From Pseudogymnoascus destructans (taxonomy: Eukaryota > Ascomycota > Leotiomycetes > Thelebolales > Thelebolaceae): a stretch of 64,000 bases of DNA. Position 1 is the first letter of the stretch. Each line of letters starts with the position of its first letter. Of this stretch, positions 1 to 11,262 are shown piece after piece. Position numbers and translations under genes: made by a program. Location of the stretch: contig NW_020167558.1 of assembly GCF_001641265.1 (NCBI RefSeq), positions 57,505-121,504 on the forward strand, in the 5' to 3' direction. Under the pieces are notes generated by a model. The model was given only the letters and a program-made list of their open reading frames with translations, had not been told where the DNA came from and ran no database searches.

Positions 1-779
1 CTGGGCACATAGTATTTGTGGGACTTAGAGGGGTTGAGAATAGCAATCTGAGCCCATCTCAAGGCCTCCTCAAGCTCGCTCTTATCAGTGATGACAACAA
101 ACTCTTTTGTCACCAGGGCCATCTCCCTCCACGGCGGGAAGGGGTTGTTTTTGGTGACTTCATTCGCTTGAATTGGGCGAGTGGGGTCTCGCGGCGCATA
201 ATTGTACGACAAGTTCAAAGAGATTTTGCAACTCCACGTCTCCGCATGGCCTGTCTTAATGTGGGTAGGACATCTTGTGCAGCATCCCGAGTCTTGAGGA
301 AGGTGAATCTCGGCAAGAGCTCCCATCAAGCTCGATTTCCCTATGCCAGTTGTCAGTTCTTGTCGCGGTTCAAAGCGTTCTGAGTTGACTCACCTGCACT
401 CTGGTCACCGACGAGGACAAGTTGAGGTAGATCAACAAGATAGTCGACACCCATTCCTCGGATATCGTTGATGGCATCGACAAGAACTTGAACACGGCGC
501 CCGACTATATGAAGCCCGGACTCCTGGGAGGGAGCTGACGATCGTTGCATAGGTGGTAGAACTAAATAGTAAGTAATAGGTCGTGACACGAGTTGAGTAG
601 AACATACCAGGGAGGGTCTGAGAAAACTCAGAAGCTGGTGTGATGGACCCATTTCCAGTGAACCTAAAAGTATCACTGGATGGCACTGGCAGACCATGGG
701 CTTCGAAAGATGAATTAAAATCATCCATGTTGACATCGTCCACCATGGCCTTTTGGTAATTTGATCTCGCTGGAGGCAT
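1..779 (-). CDS. Dynamin-like large GTPase, N-terminal part (runs off left edge)
   Basis: Dynamin-family GTPases assemble on membranes and couple GTP hydrolysis to fission or remodelling. Three exons are visible on the minus strand: 608-779, 396-561 region (394-561) and 1-340, with introns 562-607 (GTATGT...TTTAG) and 341-393 (GTGAGT...CATAG). The splice joins LVGDQSAG to KSS, giving the dynamin P-loop GDQSAGKSS, followed by a stretch with the dynamin-type CCTRCP motif. An acidic/polar leader precedes the G domain. I chose the ATG at 779; another in-frame ATG lies at 842. The middle, stalk and GED regions are outside the window, so the subfamily (Vps1, Dnm1 or the fungal Mx-like group) cannot be decided. 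Family membership is secure; the start is less so. Confidence 0.85.
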
Positions 780-2357
780 CTTGGGAATTCGGTGTAACCT
801 TGAGGGAGGTTCTGCCTTAACGCTGTACATGGAAAGTTGCAAAGTACAGACTTGTTCTGGGGGGAATTAGTCTTCTTCAGTAGTTTTGTGCCATATGGTA
901 TAAAGATAATAGAAATAGGTTGTGTGAGCGAGAAAGTCCCATGTAGTGGGCGAGATAAACAAAAGTTGGAAAGATAAGTCCCATTCAGCGTGAGGCTTTG
1001 TTGTGGGAGATTTCACGTCGAGTCCCGGGCAGGTAAACTAACAACTGAAAGTAAAGGGAAATTGTGTACCTAAAAGAACAGGTCTGTAGAAAAATAGACG
1101 CGAGCTAAAGAGTTATGGCAAAGTATCACACCGTATAATATACGAAGGCAACGTGGGTCTCTAAACCACTGCCTATTGAATAGAATGAAATGTGTAAAAA
1201 GGTGGTTGATGTATGGATGGTATAATTGTTTGAGTGAAATAAAGCCAATAAATAAACTTCGGCCGGATTATCCAGACCTTATCGAAGCTGAAGTGAATTT
1301 GACTTGGCTTAAGGGCTTGACTTGAATGGAACGGACTGCACAACAAGAGCCGCTTTGTCGGAGAGATACGAACACAGAATTGCAATCGGTAAGAGAAGTA
1401 AAGCAAGTCCAATCGAAGGAAGATGCACTCAATTTATATTTGCATCAGCACAGCAGGATACCAGCCCCCCGAGCATTGCAGGAAGCTTTGGAACAGACGG
1501 AGATTCGAAAGCCTATCATATTTCGCAAAGGAGTCGTCATTGCAACACTTATCTCAAGTATGTGGGGGGTATCGTAAGTCATACAAGGAAGAGAATGCCC
1601 CCTGCCCAATAACTACGAAGAGAAGAATGGAGACGACAACCCTCCGGACTGTCGCGGGAGATTTGATGTTCTGCGCTTATTTAAGCTTAACTTGTCGTCC
1701 ACGGACAGACGCAGGCGGCTGATGCAGTTACCACCAAAATTTGGCGTCTCGGCTATCTTGAGAGTGAGTTCCTCCGTCCTCGAACCGTGAACAGGTACAA
1801 AGGAGCTATCATTCCAACTTGTAGGCTGTTGCCCGATCTGTCTCAGCTACTGCAGCCAAGTATTGATTAGGCAACACAGGGGCCTTTTTTCATATACATT
1901 CACGGTCGCACAGGTTTCCCTACCAATTTTTGCTGTGGAAAGTGATGAGGCCGTGACTGGCGGTGAAAACCACTCTCTCGTATAAGTCAAATTTTTTTTG
2001 GTTTTCTTGTCTTGGTTGGAAGACAATACTGCTGTGCGCGCAAGAACGTTATCAAGCACGAGTCAGTACTTGTTCGCGTCAGTATCATGTAATTATTGCG
2101 GCGGGAGATACATAGTCAATTAAAAAACCGAAATCTAAAACCTCCAAACTGGTACGAAATTACCCAACGGCGGCTGGCCACCAACAATGGAACACGATGA
2201 AAACAAACCTATCACGTGAACCAATACTTTATCGGAACATCATTTTTCCAGCTGCCCCTTGTGCCTCGGTGGGATGTTCCAGACAACAAGGCGACCGATA
2301 ATATCTGTTCACACACGTCAGGAACACCTTGCGCGCAGCTACGATCACATAGCAAAT
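780..2357. other. Intergenic region between divergent genes
   Basis: This stretch lies between the divergently transcribed dynamin-like gene and the GDP-mannose pyrophosphorylase homologue, so it should hold both promoters. I see only short open frames without codon structure or family motifs, AT-rich tracts, and no convincing RNA gene or repeat. Confidence 0.5.
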
Positions 2358-3891
2358 ATGTCTCTCCAGGTCCCACACAGAGAGAAGCAGCAAGGTGCTG
2401 GTGGCCATAACACCAAGGCTGTCATCTTGGTGAGCTCACACAGCGAATACGGTGTCCGTTCGAGGTAATTGATGCTTTTACAGGTTGGCGGCCCCTCCAG
2501 GGGAACCAGATTCAGACCTCTTTCTCTTGATGTCCCAAAGGTAATTACCCTTATGCAATCCCTAGTTACGAGGTCTCAATTCTAACAAATTCTCAACAGC
2601 CCTTGTTTGACATCGCCGGCCACCCCATCATCTGGCACTGCCTGACCGCCATTGCTAAAGTGCCCGACATCCAAGAAGTGTGCATGATCGGCTACTACGA
2701 CGAGACCGTCTTCCGCGACTTCATCAAAGACGCCAGCCACGAGTTCCCCGAGCTAACCATCAAATACCTGCGCGAGTACGAAGCCCTTGGCACCGCAGGT
2801 GGGCTCTACCACTTCCGCGACGCCATCCTCAAGGGCAAGCCCGAGCGCTTCTTCGTCCTCAACGCCGACGTCTGCTGCTCCTTCCCCCTCAACGACATGC
2901 TCAAGCTCTTCGAGGAGCGCGACGCCGAGGCCGTCATCCTCGGCACCCGCGTGAGCGAGGACGCCGCCTCGAACTTCGGCTGCATCGTGTCGGACCCGCA
3001 CTCGAAGCGCGTGCTGCACTACGTCGAGAAGCCCGAGTCCCACATCTCAAACCTCATCAACTGCGGCGTGTACCTCTTCTCGACCGAGACAATCTTCCCC
3101 TCCATCCGCAGCGCCATCAAGCGCCGCTCCGACCGCCCGCGCCTGTACTCGTACCCCTCCTCCGAGAACCTCGAGTCGTCCTACTTCAACGACGACGAGG
3201 AGGCAAGGAACGAAGTCCTCCGCCTCGAGCAGGACATCCTCGCCGACCTCGCAGACAGCAGACAGTTCTTCGTACACGAGACCAAGGACTTCTGGCGCCA
3301 GATCAAAACCGCTGGCTCTGCCGTCCCAGCCAACGCCCTCTACCTCCAGAAGGCGTGGCAGACCAACCCGGCCGAGCTCGCAAAGCCATCCGCAAACATC
3401 CTGCCCCCCGTCTTCATCCACCCCACCGCCCAGGTCGACCCAACCGCCAAGCTGGGCCCGAACGTGTCGATTGGCCCGCGCGCTGTCATTGGCGCGGGTG
3501 TGCGCATCAAGGAGAGCATCGTCCTGGAGAACTGCGAGGTTAAGCACGATGCGTGCGTGCTGTACTCGATTCTCGGGTGGAACAGCCGCATTGGGGCGTG
3601 GGCGCGTGTGGAGGGCACGCCGACTCCCGTGAATAGCCATACGACGAGCATCATCAAGAATGGGGTTAAGGTGCAGAGTATTACGATTTTGGGGAAGGAG
3701 TGTGGGGTTGGGGAGGAGGTTAGGGTGCAGAACTGTGTTTGTTTGCCGTACAAGGAGTTGAAGAGGGTGAGTCTTTTTCCCCCTTCCACTTACTACCCAT
3801 CTTCTACAAGACCATGGGGTTGTTGGGGGTGTGAGTGAGTGGATGAGTGCTAACGGGGTTATAGGACGTCGCCAACGAGGTCATCATGTAA
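2358..3891 (+). CDS. Mannose-1-phosphate guanylyltransferase alpha-type (GMPPA-like)
   Basis: The family makes, or in the alpha type regulates the synthesis of, GDP-mannose in the cytosol for glycosylation and cell-wall mannan. Four exons: 2358-2429, 2484-2540, 2600-3766 and 3865-3891 (introns GTGAGC/ACAG, GTAATT/ACAG and GTGAGT/ATAG with GCTAAC branch point), giving about 440 residues. The first splice completes the nucleotidyltransferase signature GGPSRGTRFRPLS, followed by DVPKPL (residues ~26-45). A nucleotidyltransferase fold runs to ~270, then a left-handed beta-helix of hexapeptide repeats (e.g. IHPTAQVDPTAKLGPNVSIG) to the C-terminus, which ends in a short exon encoding DVANEVIM. The GGPSRGT form and the ~440-residue length favour the alpha type over the ~360-residue catalytic beta type (inference). 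Confidence 0.9.
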
Positions 3892-4805
3892 ATGCTTGGC
3901 GTGCGAACCGAACGCGTAGCCGCAACGTCTTACCATTCGCCGCCATCTTTGGAACTTCAAGCAGACCCGTGCTCTGCCGCCCCGTTTCAAGATCGTTTAT
4001 TTGCGCCTCCCGCGGGGTTGTGAGGAGGAAGTTAGTAGAGTAATGAACATATCATCATCACCTTCACCACCATACTGCCGCTGGCCAAGATGGGGTGAGA
4101 CTCCACGTGAGCATGTCTGTCGGACCTGAATGCATTGCATGATGCTATGCTGTGTCGCATATAGCTGCCCGCGCGAGCCAAGACTGGTAGTTCATCACAT
4201 ACCGAAGCATGACAGCTTCTCGCAGAAGTTACTGTGAATGCATCCCCCTACCGGAGAAGCCGCTGTAGAAACAGGAACAAACTTGGGGACGACTGCATAG
4301 CCCCCTAATAACACCCTTCCTATCCCGCCGCCAAGCCCCTCCCGAGCCACACCATCGTCACCATACGCCCCCTATCGCCCCTCTAGGACGAGATACGGAC
4401 CATTCCCGCCCTCAATGACGTACCCTATCACTATCCCCTATCTGTATCCGCCCTCTACCTCCCCTACCACTCCTTGCCCCATTCCCCTCAGTTTCATCCC
4501 TTATCCATCGAGGTGCAGATAAGGAGCTCTGATCACGGATCATCTACGGAGTAGGATCACCTTTCTACCACCTTCACGATCGGACCCGCACCCGATCCCC
4601 TCCACCCCCTAGCCCCGTCAACGCACCGTTTTCACTTGCAAAGTGGATCCGCATATGCAACGCTTGTAACGCCTTAGGGAAATGTCGGGTCCGGCGGCTG
4701 CTACCTGGCACAATATGAATTTACTTCGGTAATGAGGAGAACGGGTGCGGGATTAATTATAGAACGGATTATTTTCTTTATCTGATTCTCGGTTTGGAGG
4801 GTGGA

Positions 4806-4845
4806 GGGGATGGGGGGGATGGGGGGGATGGGGGGGATGGGGGTG
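4806..4845. repeat. G-rich minisatellite, unit GATGGGGGG
   Basis: About four tandem copies of a nine- to ten-base unit (GATGGGGGG), nearly perfect. The runs of G could form a G-quadruplex on the plus strand (inference). Confidence 0.8.
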
Positions 4846-5582
4846 CTGATGGAAGCAACCTTGGAGGGGTTTGTGGGGGAGTATGGGGAAGGTCTACAGA
4901 AACAGACCCATCCTCTTCTCCCTCGTGGGAGCAGCCACATTACCTCCCAAGCTGAGCTGGGCTCTCTCGGCCACAAGTGTCATAGACAATTATCGTGAAA
5001 ATCGCCTCATTCCCCAATTGGCAACAGGGATGTACGTCTAGAGCGCGTTTCCCTTTGTAACAAAAGCAGTACATACCAGTTCCTCATGCACCTCGCCCCA
5101 ATTGCGGCCGGAAGGAGTGACGTTTTTTGAAACTCGGCATCGAGGTTGCTTGGTTCGCTAGTTGATGGAGCGAGGATGTGCGTTTCGGAAGGGGGAAAAG
5201 TAGTGATTTGCCGTTTAGTTCCCGTGTTTTGTTCTGTGTTTTGTTCTGGAAAAGATGGACGTGTAGTATGGGAGTGGGATGGGATGGGGGTCTTGGTGGT
5301 TCGCTTGTTTGCTGGCGCATTTCCTCCGCACTTTCGCTTTCACTTCCGCTCTTCTCTGTCAGGTCAACTTTGATCGTGCTTGGCCTTTGATCGTGCTTGG
5401 TACAAGTAGTTGGGCTGAGTTGGGGATTGTCGGGCTCACGATGACGATGGGAGACGGGTATGGGAAGGAGGGCGCTCCATTTGCACAGTATTGGTACCCC
5501 GCATTGGTGATTCGGCGGTGCCGGTGGTGATTGGCGCTTGCTCAAGTCGCGGTCTGGGCGTGTACAGGGGTGTTAGATGTGG

Positions 5583-5647
5583 TATGTGATGTGATGTGAT
5601 GTGATGTGATGTGATATGATGTGATGTGATGTGATGTGATGTGATGA
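5583..5647. repeat. Pentanucleotide microsatellite (GTGAT)n
   Basis: Thirteen or so tandem GTGAT units with one interruption (GATAT). Likely length-polymorphic between isolates (inference). Confidence 0.9.
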
Positions 5648-6000
5648 CATTGATTCATTCACGCCTGGGATGATTTGCAATGAAAAGAGATGAGATGAGA
5701 TGAAATGGCTCAATGGGACGGTGAGCCGGGTCGGTGAGGGCCGGGCGCGGTCATTCTCGTGCCTGGGATTTTCTGTTTGGCGGCGGGGGGAGGATCGCTG
5801 GGTGATCAGGTGGGCGTGGTCTTCCCAGGCAGTGCTGTTTTTGTCAGTGTTTGGTCGGTGGTCGTGTGCCAAGGGGTAGTTTCGTGGGTGATATGCGGGC
5901 GAGGCCTAGAATGGGTGATGGTGCAGCTTTTGGATGCAGTGTTTGGCAGTTTTCTGCGTCGGTTTCTTTTCTCTGCAGCATCACCAAGACCGGGGACTGT

Positions 6001-6095
6001 GAGACTCAAGACCCAAGACTCAAGACCCAAGACTCAAGACCCAAGACTCAAGACCCAAGACCCAAGACCCAAGACTCGAGACTCAAGACCGAGAA
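6001..6095. repeat. Short tandem repeat, ACTCAAGACCCAAG type
   Basis: Alternating heptamers GACTCAA and GACCCAA are repeated more than ten times, with a few variants toward the right end. Confidence 0.85.
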
Positions 6096-6360
6096 TGCCT
6101 GTAAAATGCCTGTAAAAGTGTGAAGAAACTGATAATCGTAGTTCGTTATTGTGGTATACTTGCTTGGATACTTACTGCCGCTCTCTGTGAATATGAAGAA
6201 CCGGCTCGGCAAGGATTATCAAAGACTGGGCCCTGAGTGACTGAAGTGGCTGGTTAGTAAGCTGGTTAGAAGCGCGCTACTCGAGTACTTTAGTCACAGT
6301 GACATGGACTACCAACGATCAAGTACCTTACCCATGAAAATCAGGCGTACCAAAATAGCA

Positions 6361-6420
6361 CGTAAACCACGCAAACCATGCAAACCACGCAAACCACGCA
6401 AACCATGCAAACCACCCAAA
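6361..6420. repeat. Nonamer tandem repeat CAAACCACG/CAAACCATG
   Basis: About six copies of a nine-base unit with a CG/TG alternation in the last positions. The alternation at CG is what C-to-T change at CpG would produce (inference). Confidence 0.8.
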
Positions 6421-7064
6421 ACACCCTAAAACCACAAAAACACGCAAAAACACGCAAAATCAGGTTGGACCCACAGCTTTCAATCGATATCATTGGCTCC
6501 ATCGACCGTTCACTTCTTTGTCATCCAAAGCCCATTAAAATGCCTCCGACTTCCTCCGGCTCATATTCTGCCCGCTCCTTTGCCACTCCTCTGCCACTCC
6601 ACCACCAACTCCGTCCATTTGTTTACCTTCTACCTGCCTCTTGTCCACTACAGTCCACTCTTTGTCCACTGCAGTCCACTCTTTGTCCACTGTACCCGCC
6701 TAACTACCCCTAACTACACTGCCCCCTAACCATCCTAACATCCTAACATCAACCTCTTCCTCCCTCCTTCCTCCTCCATTCCTCCTTCCTCCTTACTCCT
6801 TCCTCCTTCCTCCCTTTCCCTCTTTCCCGACTTTCTCCTGCTCCCTATAAACTCGGCTCGGGACCTTTGCTTGACCAACTACAAATATCCACTCATATCA
6901 TTGGTCCACTCACCTCTTCTCACCCACATCACCACAGAACTGTTTGTCCTCTCACCACTCTTACTCCACATTCTCATCTCTTAGCAGCCTCACGGTCCCG
7001 AGACTAGACCTTCCGTTCCAAAGAGTTCCCGTTTCTCTCCCGAAGATACAAGCATCGTCCCTCC

Positions 7065-9382
7065 ATGGCTCCTGTACTTAAAGAAGGCGATGGCCCAACT
7101 CGCCGTCCTATGACCCCTACTTCCGATCCATCACACCTTGGCCCACGATCTAAACAACTTGCATCGGGAAATCTCAACTACCACTCCACTTCACTGCGCA
7201 CCATGGTTTCCAACACCGTCAACAAGACCGCCCTGCACCCGGGTGGTGTTGCGTGAGTTCCCCTGCTCCTCAGACCACGTCGTCGTTGCCTACCCTTCCC
7301 CCGCACCTGCCTGCCTCGGATCAATATACTGACTACATGTGTATCTTAGACCTTCTTTCGAGCACACTGAGCTCGAGGAGGAGCTCCACGAGAAGGCCAA
7401 CCTCGACTATGACCGCGTTGCCATCGTATGTCCCACCTGCCCCTCTGAAATCTAACCCCACTGACATGTGCTCTCCCAGGTCCCCAACCCCTCAGTCGCC
7501 GCCCTCTACGAAGATGCCTTAGTTTACGAGACCGGTTCGGCCATCACATCGAGCGGTGCTCTTACTGCATACTCCGGAAAGAAGACCGGCAGATCTCCTC
7601 TCGACAAGCGTATTGTTAAGGAGCCATCTTCTGAGAACGAGATCTGGTGGGGCCCTGTTAACAAGCCAATGACTACAGAGGTAAGAGAACTTTTGCGAAT
7701 ATCTACATGTCTACATTTTATCATTACCCCGGATCCCGTGCTCCATAGACCTCAATGCGTCTGCATTGAGCACGCTTACGTCTGGTTGTCGTCGCATTCC
7801 GATAATGCGGGTGGGTGATGTTTCGGCTTTCCTCGGGTGCCGATTCCGACCTGACATCACAGCCCTGTTACCCCGCCTTCTGTGTAACGCCAATGCGTTA
7901 GTTACCAACCGTAGCTCGCCAAGACAACGGTCCCCAAAATTCCCCACCATCACGTGCACTTTTCATAGTTGATCACATTTGTCACCACACGAACACTACG
8001 AACACTGGGCATTTGCTGACTGTACATTTTCACAGGTCTGGAAGATCAACCGCGAGAGAGCCATTGACTACCTGAACACAAGGAACCGCATCTACGTTAT
8101 CGACGGTTACGCAGGATGGGACAAGAAGTACCAAATCAAGGTCCGCGTCGTTTGCGCGCGTGCCTACCACGCCCTGTTCATGCGCAACATGCTTATCCGC
8201 CCGGAGAGATCTGAGCTCGAGCACTTCCACCCCGATTACACCATCTACAACGCCGGTTCTTTCCCAGCGAACAGATTCACTGAGGGCATGACCTCTGCAA
8301 CTTCCGTTGCCATCAACTTTGCCGATAAGGAGATGGTTATCCTCGGTACCGAGTACGCCGGTGAGATGAAGAAAGGTGTTTTCACAGTTCTCTTCTACGA
8401 GATGCCGGTCAAGCACAACGTGCTCACCCTGCACTCTTCCGCCAACGAGGGCAAGGACGGCGATGTCACCGTTTTCTTCGGTCTCTCCGGTACCGGCAAG
8501 ACCACTCTCTCTGCTGACCCCAACCGCCAGCTGATTGGTGATGACGAGCACTGCTGGTCCGACCGTGGTGTCTTCAACATCGAGGGTGGCTGCTACGCCA
8601 AGTGCGTTGGCCTGTCCGCCGAGAAGGAGCCCGATATTTACGGCGCCATCAAGTACGGGTCCGTCCTCGAAAACGTCGTGTTCAACCAAGATACCCGCCA
8701 CGTCGACTACGACGATGTCACTCTCACCGAGAACACCCGCTGCGCCTACCCCATCGAGTACATCCAGAACGCCAAGATCCCCTGCGTCTCCTCCAGCCAC
8801 CCCACCAACATCATCCTCCTCACCTGCGACGCCCGCGGCGTCCTCCCCCCGATCTCCAAGCTCAACTCCGCCCAGACCATGTTCCACTTCATCTCCGGCT
8901 ACACCTCCAAGATGGCCGGCACCGAAGAGGGCGTCACCGAGCCCCAAGCCACCTTCTCCTCGTGCTTCGCCCAGCCCTTCCTCGCCCTCCACCCCATGCG
9001 CTACGCCAAGATGCTGGCTGGTAAGATCGAGGAGCACAAGGCCAACGCCTGGCTCCTCAACACCGGCTGGGTCGGTGCCGGTGCCGCTACCGGCGGCAAG
9101 CGCTGCCCGCTCAAGTACACCCGTGCCATCCTCGACGCGATCCACTCTGGTGAGCTCCAGAACGTCGAGTACGAGGTCTACGACACCTTCAACCTGTCCG
9201 TGCCCAAGACCTGCCCCAACGTCCCATCGGAGCTGCTCAACCCCCGCAACGCGTGGACTGCGGGCGACGAGAGCTTCAAGGCTGAGGTCAACAAGCTGGG
9301 TGGTCTGTTCAACGAGAACTTCAAGAAGTACTCTGATGAGGCGACTGAGGATGTTCTCGCTGCTGGCCCGAAAACGGATTAA
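7065..9382 (+). CDS. PCK1: Phosphoenolpyruvate carboxykinase (ATP-dependent)
   Basis: Converts oxaloacetate plus ATP to phosphoenolpyruvate, the committed cytosolic step of gluconeogenesis on acetate, ethanol or amino acids (fungal PCK1/acuF). Exons 7065-7252, 7350-7425, 7480-7680 and 8036-9382 join in phase to 603 residues; starting at the ATG at 7203 (MVSNTVNKTALHPGG) would give 557, closer to the family norm, so the longer start is uncertain. Visible motifs: SGKKTGRSP for substrate binding, the P-loop GLSGTGKTT at about residue 304, the metal-binding kinase-2 motif LIGDDEH at about 323, and IEGGCYAK. The C-terminus NENFKKYSDEATEDV is intact. The P-loop form identifies the ATP-dependent, not the GTP-dependent, class. 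In fungi the gene is glucose-repressed and induced on C2 sources (known of the family). Confidence 0.95.
7681..8035 (+). other. Long third intron of PCK1 with two hairpins
   Basis: At 355 nt this intron is six to seven times longer than the other introns seen here. It starts GTAAGA and ends TTTTCACAG. It holds a perfect 8-bp stem CTCAATGC/GCATTGAG with a GTCT loop at 7751-7770, where the alternative pairing GTGCTC (7738-7743) with GAGCAC (7768-7773) would compete, and a second stem CGCATT/AATGCG at 7793-7809. No ORF of note lies inside. Confidence 0.7.
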
Positions 9383-9893
9383 GCGCCGTGTTTTCGACGG
9401 GGTTGCTTTGTCTTCGTTTTTACGTAAGGGTCTTGATGTCCATGGCTTTGATTCTGTTTTGGGGGAATTTTAGGGCGTTAGACAAACAGATTGGAAGTGA
9501 GAGCTTTTCTTAAAGTTTTGCTGCCGTGTGTTCCTGAGAGGGGGATTCACGAGGAAGGAAGGGATAGAGTGTAAGGAGATCGCGAGTAGCTGCTGCATTA
9601 CGTCTGCGTTTCGGCTGTATTTTGCATGTTTTTGAGAGGTGGGGAGATGGAGGATATTCCGTGTAACTTGTTCATGAGCGAGTGAGGGAATCTTCGATGG
9701 GGTTGGAAGAGATAATATTAAGACCTTCTTCAATTTTTGGTGTTTTTCATGTGTTTTGTTTTATTGGGTGATGTGAGAGTAACAATCGCCATCGCCCATC
9801 CAACCCCAAAAACTCGACTCCCAACCCACACCCGCCACGCATCCCAATCACCCAACAACACACAACACAACACAACCCAACCCACCCACCTAC
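9383..9893. other. PCK1 3' flank
   Basis: Downstream of the PCK1 stop I see T-rich sequence consistent with a 3' UTR and polyadenylation region, then a plus-strand CA-rich stretch (ACACAACACAACACAACCC) at about 9860-9890. No gene is supported. Confidence 0.4.
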
Positions 9894-10210
9894 TTACTCC
9901 CCCCTCCACACCTTCCACACCACCCACAACGGGCCCCCCGCAAATATCCCCACGATCAAAAGCGCAAAGCACCCCATAACCGCCGCGCCCATCACCAGTC
10001 CTGAAAAGTGCACGAAGACTATCATGTAGTCATTCAGTGTTGTGTTGAGGTGTTGGGAGTTTCTGGAGACGGGTGGGGGGCGGTTTGGGAGGGTAGGCGC
10101 GTGGGGTGGGAGGAGAGGTTTGGGAGGGGGTTTGGGTGCCTCGGTGGTGTGTTTGTTGAGATGGCGATAGCTGGTAGGGGGAGGCGAGGGGTTGGGCGGG
10201 GGTTGTACAT
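9894..10210 (-). pseudogene. Copy A of an unrecognised small Pro-rich / membrane-segment gene family
   Basis: I do not recognise this family. The ATG at 10210 follows a CACCAAAA context shared with copy B. An early frameshift separates that ATG from the Pro-rich part, whose SQQTHHRGTQT matches SQQTHRGTQT of copy B. A further frame change leads to LNTTLNDYM and then a hydrophobic, Gly-rich segment ending WVVWKVWRGE at a TAA. The two frame changes suggest a broken copy, or an unrecognised intron between the Pro-rich and hydrophobic parts. An upstream box (10332-10354) is shared with copies B and D. Confidence 0.45.
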
Positions 10211-10331
10211 TTTTGGTGGTTTAAGGGGTTGGTGGAGTTCAAGAGGTTCGAGTCGAGGTGGTAGGTTTTGGGGCGGTAGGTGGTAATGGATTTCAAAAGG
10301 TAAGTGGTATGGTGGTTTATATTCATTCCCC

Positions 10332-10354
10332 AGAAAGGAAATAATGAGGTGATA
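10332..10354 (-). promoter_or_regulatory. Conserved upstream box of copy A
   Basis: Read on the minus strand, TATCACCTCATTATTTCCTT recurs almost unchanged upstream of copies B (10951-10971) and D (11514-11536, opposite strand), while the sequence between the boxes and the ORFs has diverged more. That makes it either the edge of the duplicated unit or a shared promoter element. Confidence 0.4.
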
Positions 10355-10467
10355 CCCCCTGATCCGACTCCACCTAATCCTCATACGACACTCACAACTC
10401 TCACACCACCCCCCATCCCTCCTCACTCCACCCCCTCCCGCCTCCCCCCCTTTCCACGCCACTCACC

Positions 10468-10806
10468 TCACCCCCACCACACTTCAACCACCGCCCTTAC
10501 TATCCTCACCATCAACCACCCCATGATCACCAGCATAAGGGAGCCTATGATGAGGGAGGGAGCCACGGTATCGAGGATGCTCAAGATAACTGGGGCGTAG
10601 ACTTTTAGGTTTGTGTCGAGCTTCTCGAGTTTTTCGAGGAGGGTTAGGGACGGTATTAGAGGACTGTTCTGTGGAGGAGGGGAAGTTGGGGTGGTTTGTG
10701 TGGTTTGCGTGCCCCGGTGAGTTTGTTGTGATGGCGGTTGGTAAGGAGGAGGAGGGGTGGGGTATTGGGCGGAGGAGTTGTGGAGGGCGGTTGGGGGGTT
10801 GTGCAT
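10468..10806 (-). CDS. Copy B: small Pro-rich protein with C-terminal membrane segment, unknown function
   Basis: This 112-codon frame is the only uninterrupted copy of the local family. It starts MHNPPTALHNSSAQYP, continues Pro/Gln/Thr-rich with SQQTHRGTQTTQTTPTS (residues ~25-42), then a short Leu-heptad-like stretch LLEKLEKLDTNLKVY, then a strongly hydrophobic segment of about 35 residues (SLIIGSLMLVIMGWLMVRIV) ending EVWWG. No signal peptide is visible, so a tail-anchored topology would be the simplest reading (inference). The box TATCACCTTATTATTTCC lies about 150 bp upstream and TTTAAATCACCAAAA immediately before the ATG. Similarity to copies A, C and D supports a real coding past; expression is unproven. 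Confidence 0.5.
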   Translation of the reverse strand: MHNPPTALHNSSAQYPTPPPPYQPPSQQTHRGTQTTQTTPTSPPPQNSPLIPSLTLLEKLEKLDTNLKVYAPVILSILDTVAPSLIIGSLMLVIMGWLMVRIVRAVVEVWWG

Positions 10807-11100
10807 TTTTGGTGATTTAAAGGGGGTTGTTGTTAGGTTTTGAGCGTCTAGAGGTGCTGGATTTTGAGGTGGTAGGTGGTAATGGGTATTCGTAGTGAAG
10901 GTAGGTGGGAGGAGAAGTTGGATGTACAGTGGTCTTTATCGATTTCTAGAAAAGGAAATAATAAGGTGATAGCTAGCTAGTCCTCCCAGCGCATGGTTCG
11001 AGGACACGAAATCACCGTACGACATCCCCCCTCCTCCCCTCTTCCAACCAAAACCAGCATCCACACCAGAACCAAACAATCACAACCCCCAAGCTACCTA

Positions 11101-11262
11101 TCACCTCACCCTCCAAACACCGCCATAAACGCCATCACAAACGGCGCGACCACAAGCGCCAGCACCGAGAACCCAGCTACTATGCCAAACACAACTGTCG
11201 CCTAGACCAGGACGTACTGAAGCAGTGTGTCGTTGAGCTGGTTTAGTTTGTCTAGGGGGGTG
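11101..11262 (-). pseudogene. Copy C: C-terminal fragment of the small membrane-segment family
   Basis: The minus strand reads LDKLNQLNDTLLQYVLV, an in-frame TAG, then a hydrophobic run (GIVAGFSVLALVVAPFVMAF) ending at a stop. This aligns in order with the LEKLDTNLKVY-plus-hydrophobic end of copy B. The Pro-rich first half was not found upstream; sequence beyond about 11270 is unrelated and contains repeated ACCGAATAC/GAGTACT words. Confidence 0.4.

Larger units (their letters stand above)
3892..7064. other. Long intergenic region with simple repeats; probable PCK promoter at its right end
   Basis: No gene is supported in these 3.2 kb. The left half is C-rich. The middle holds four separate simple-sequence arrays, listed individually. 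The right end (about 6720-7060) is very pyrimidine-rich (repeated CCTCCTTCCTCC-like runs) with a TATA-like CTATAAAC at about 6845, as expected for a strong fungal promoter and leader of the downstream PEP carboxykinase gene. Open frames here overlap one another on both strands and look like chance ORFs. Confidence 0.5.

Noticed and set aside
2680..3543. 287-codon Arg/Pro-rich frame overlapping the GDP-mannose pyrophosphorylase-like gene
   Set aside because: A frame shadow of the real exon: extreme Arg/Pro content and no motifs.
5084..5545. 153-codon minus-strand frame in the 3.2-kb intergenic region
   Set aside because: Ser/Pro/His-rich with no motif, overlapped by equally long frames on the other strand in simple-repeat surroundings.
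5583..6420. Possible CRISPR-like or satellite arrays
   Set aside because: Units are 5-14 bp with no spacers, and the genome is eukaryotic. They are ordinary microsatellites.
8030..9145. 371-codon open frame antisense to PCK1
   Set aside because: It is composed of Gly/Val/Glu/Asp-biased residues expected when the reverse strand of a GC3-biased gene is read, and has no domain. PCK1 on the other strand is certain.
10960..11010. tRNA-like GGTTCGAGGACAC string near the small gene cluster
   Set aside because: No acceptor or anticodon stem could be paired around it, and the sequence is part of the duplicated family's upstream region.
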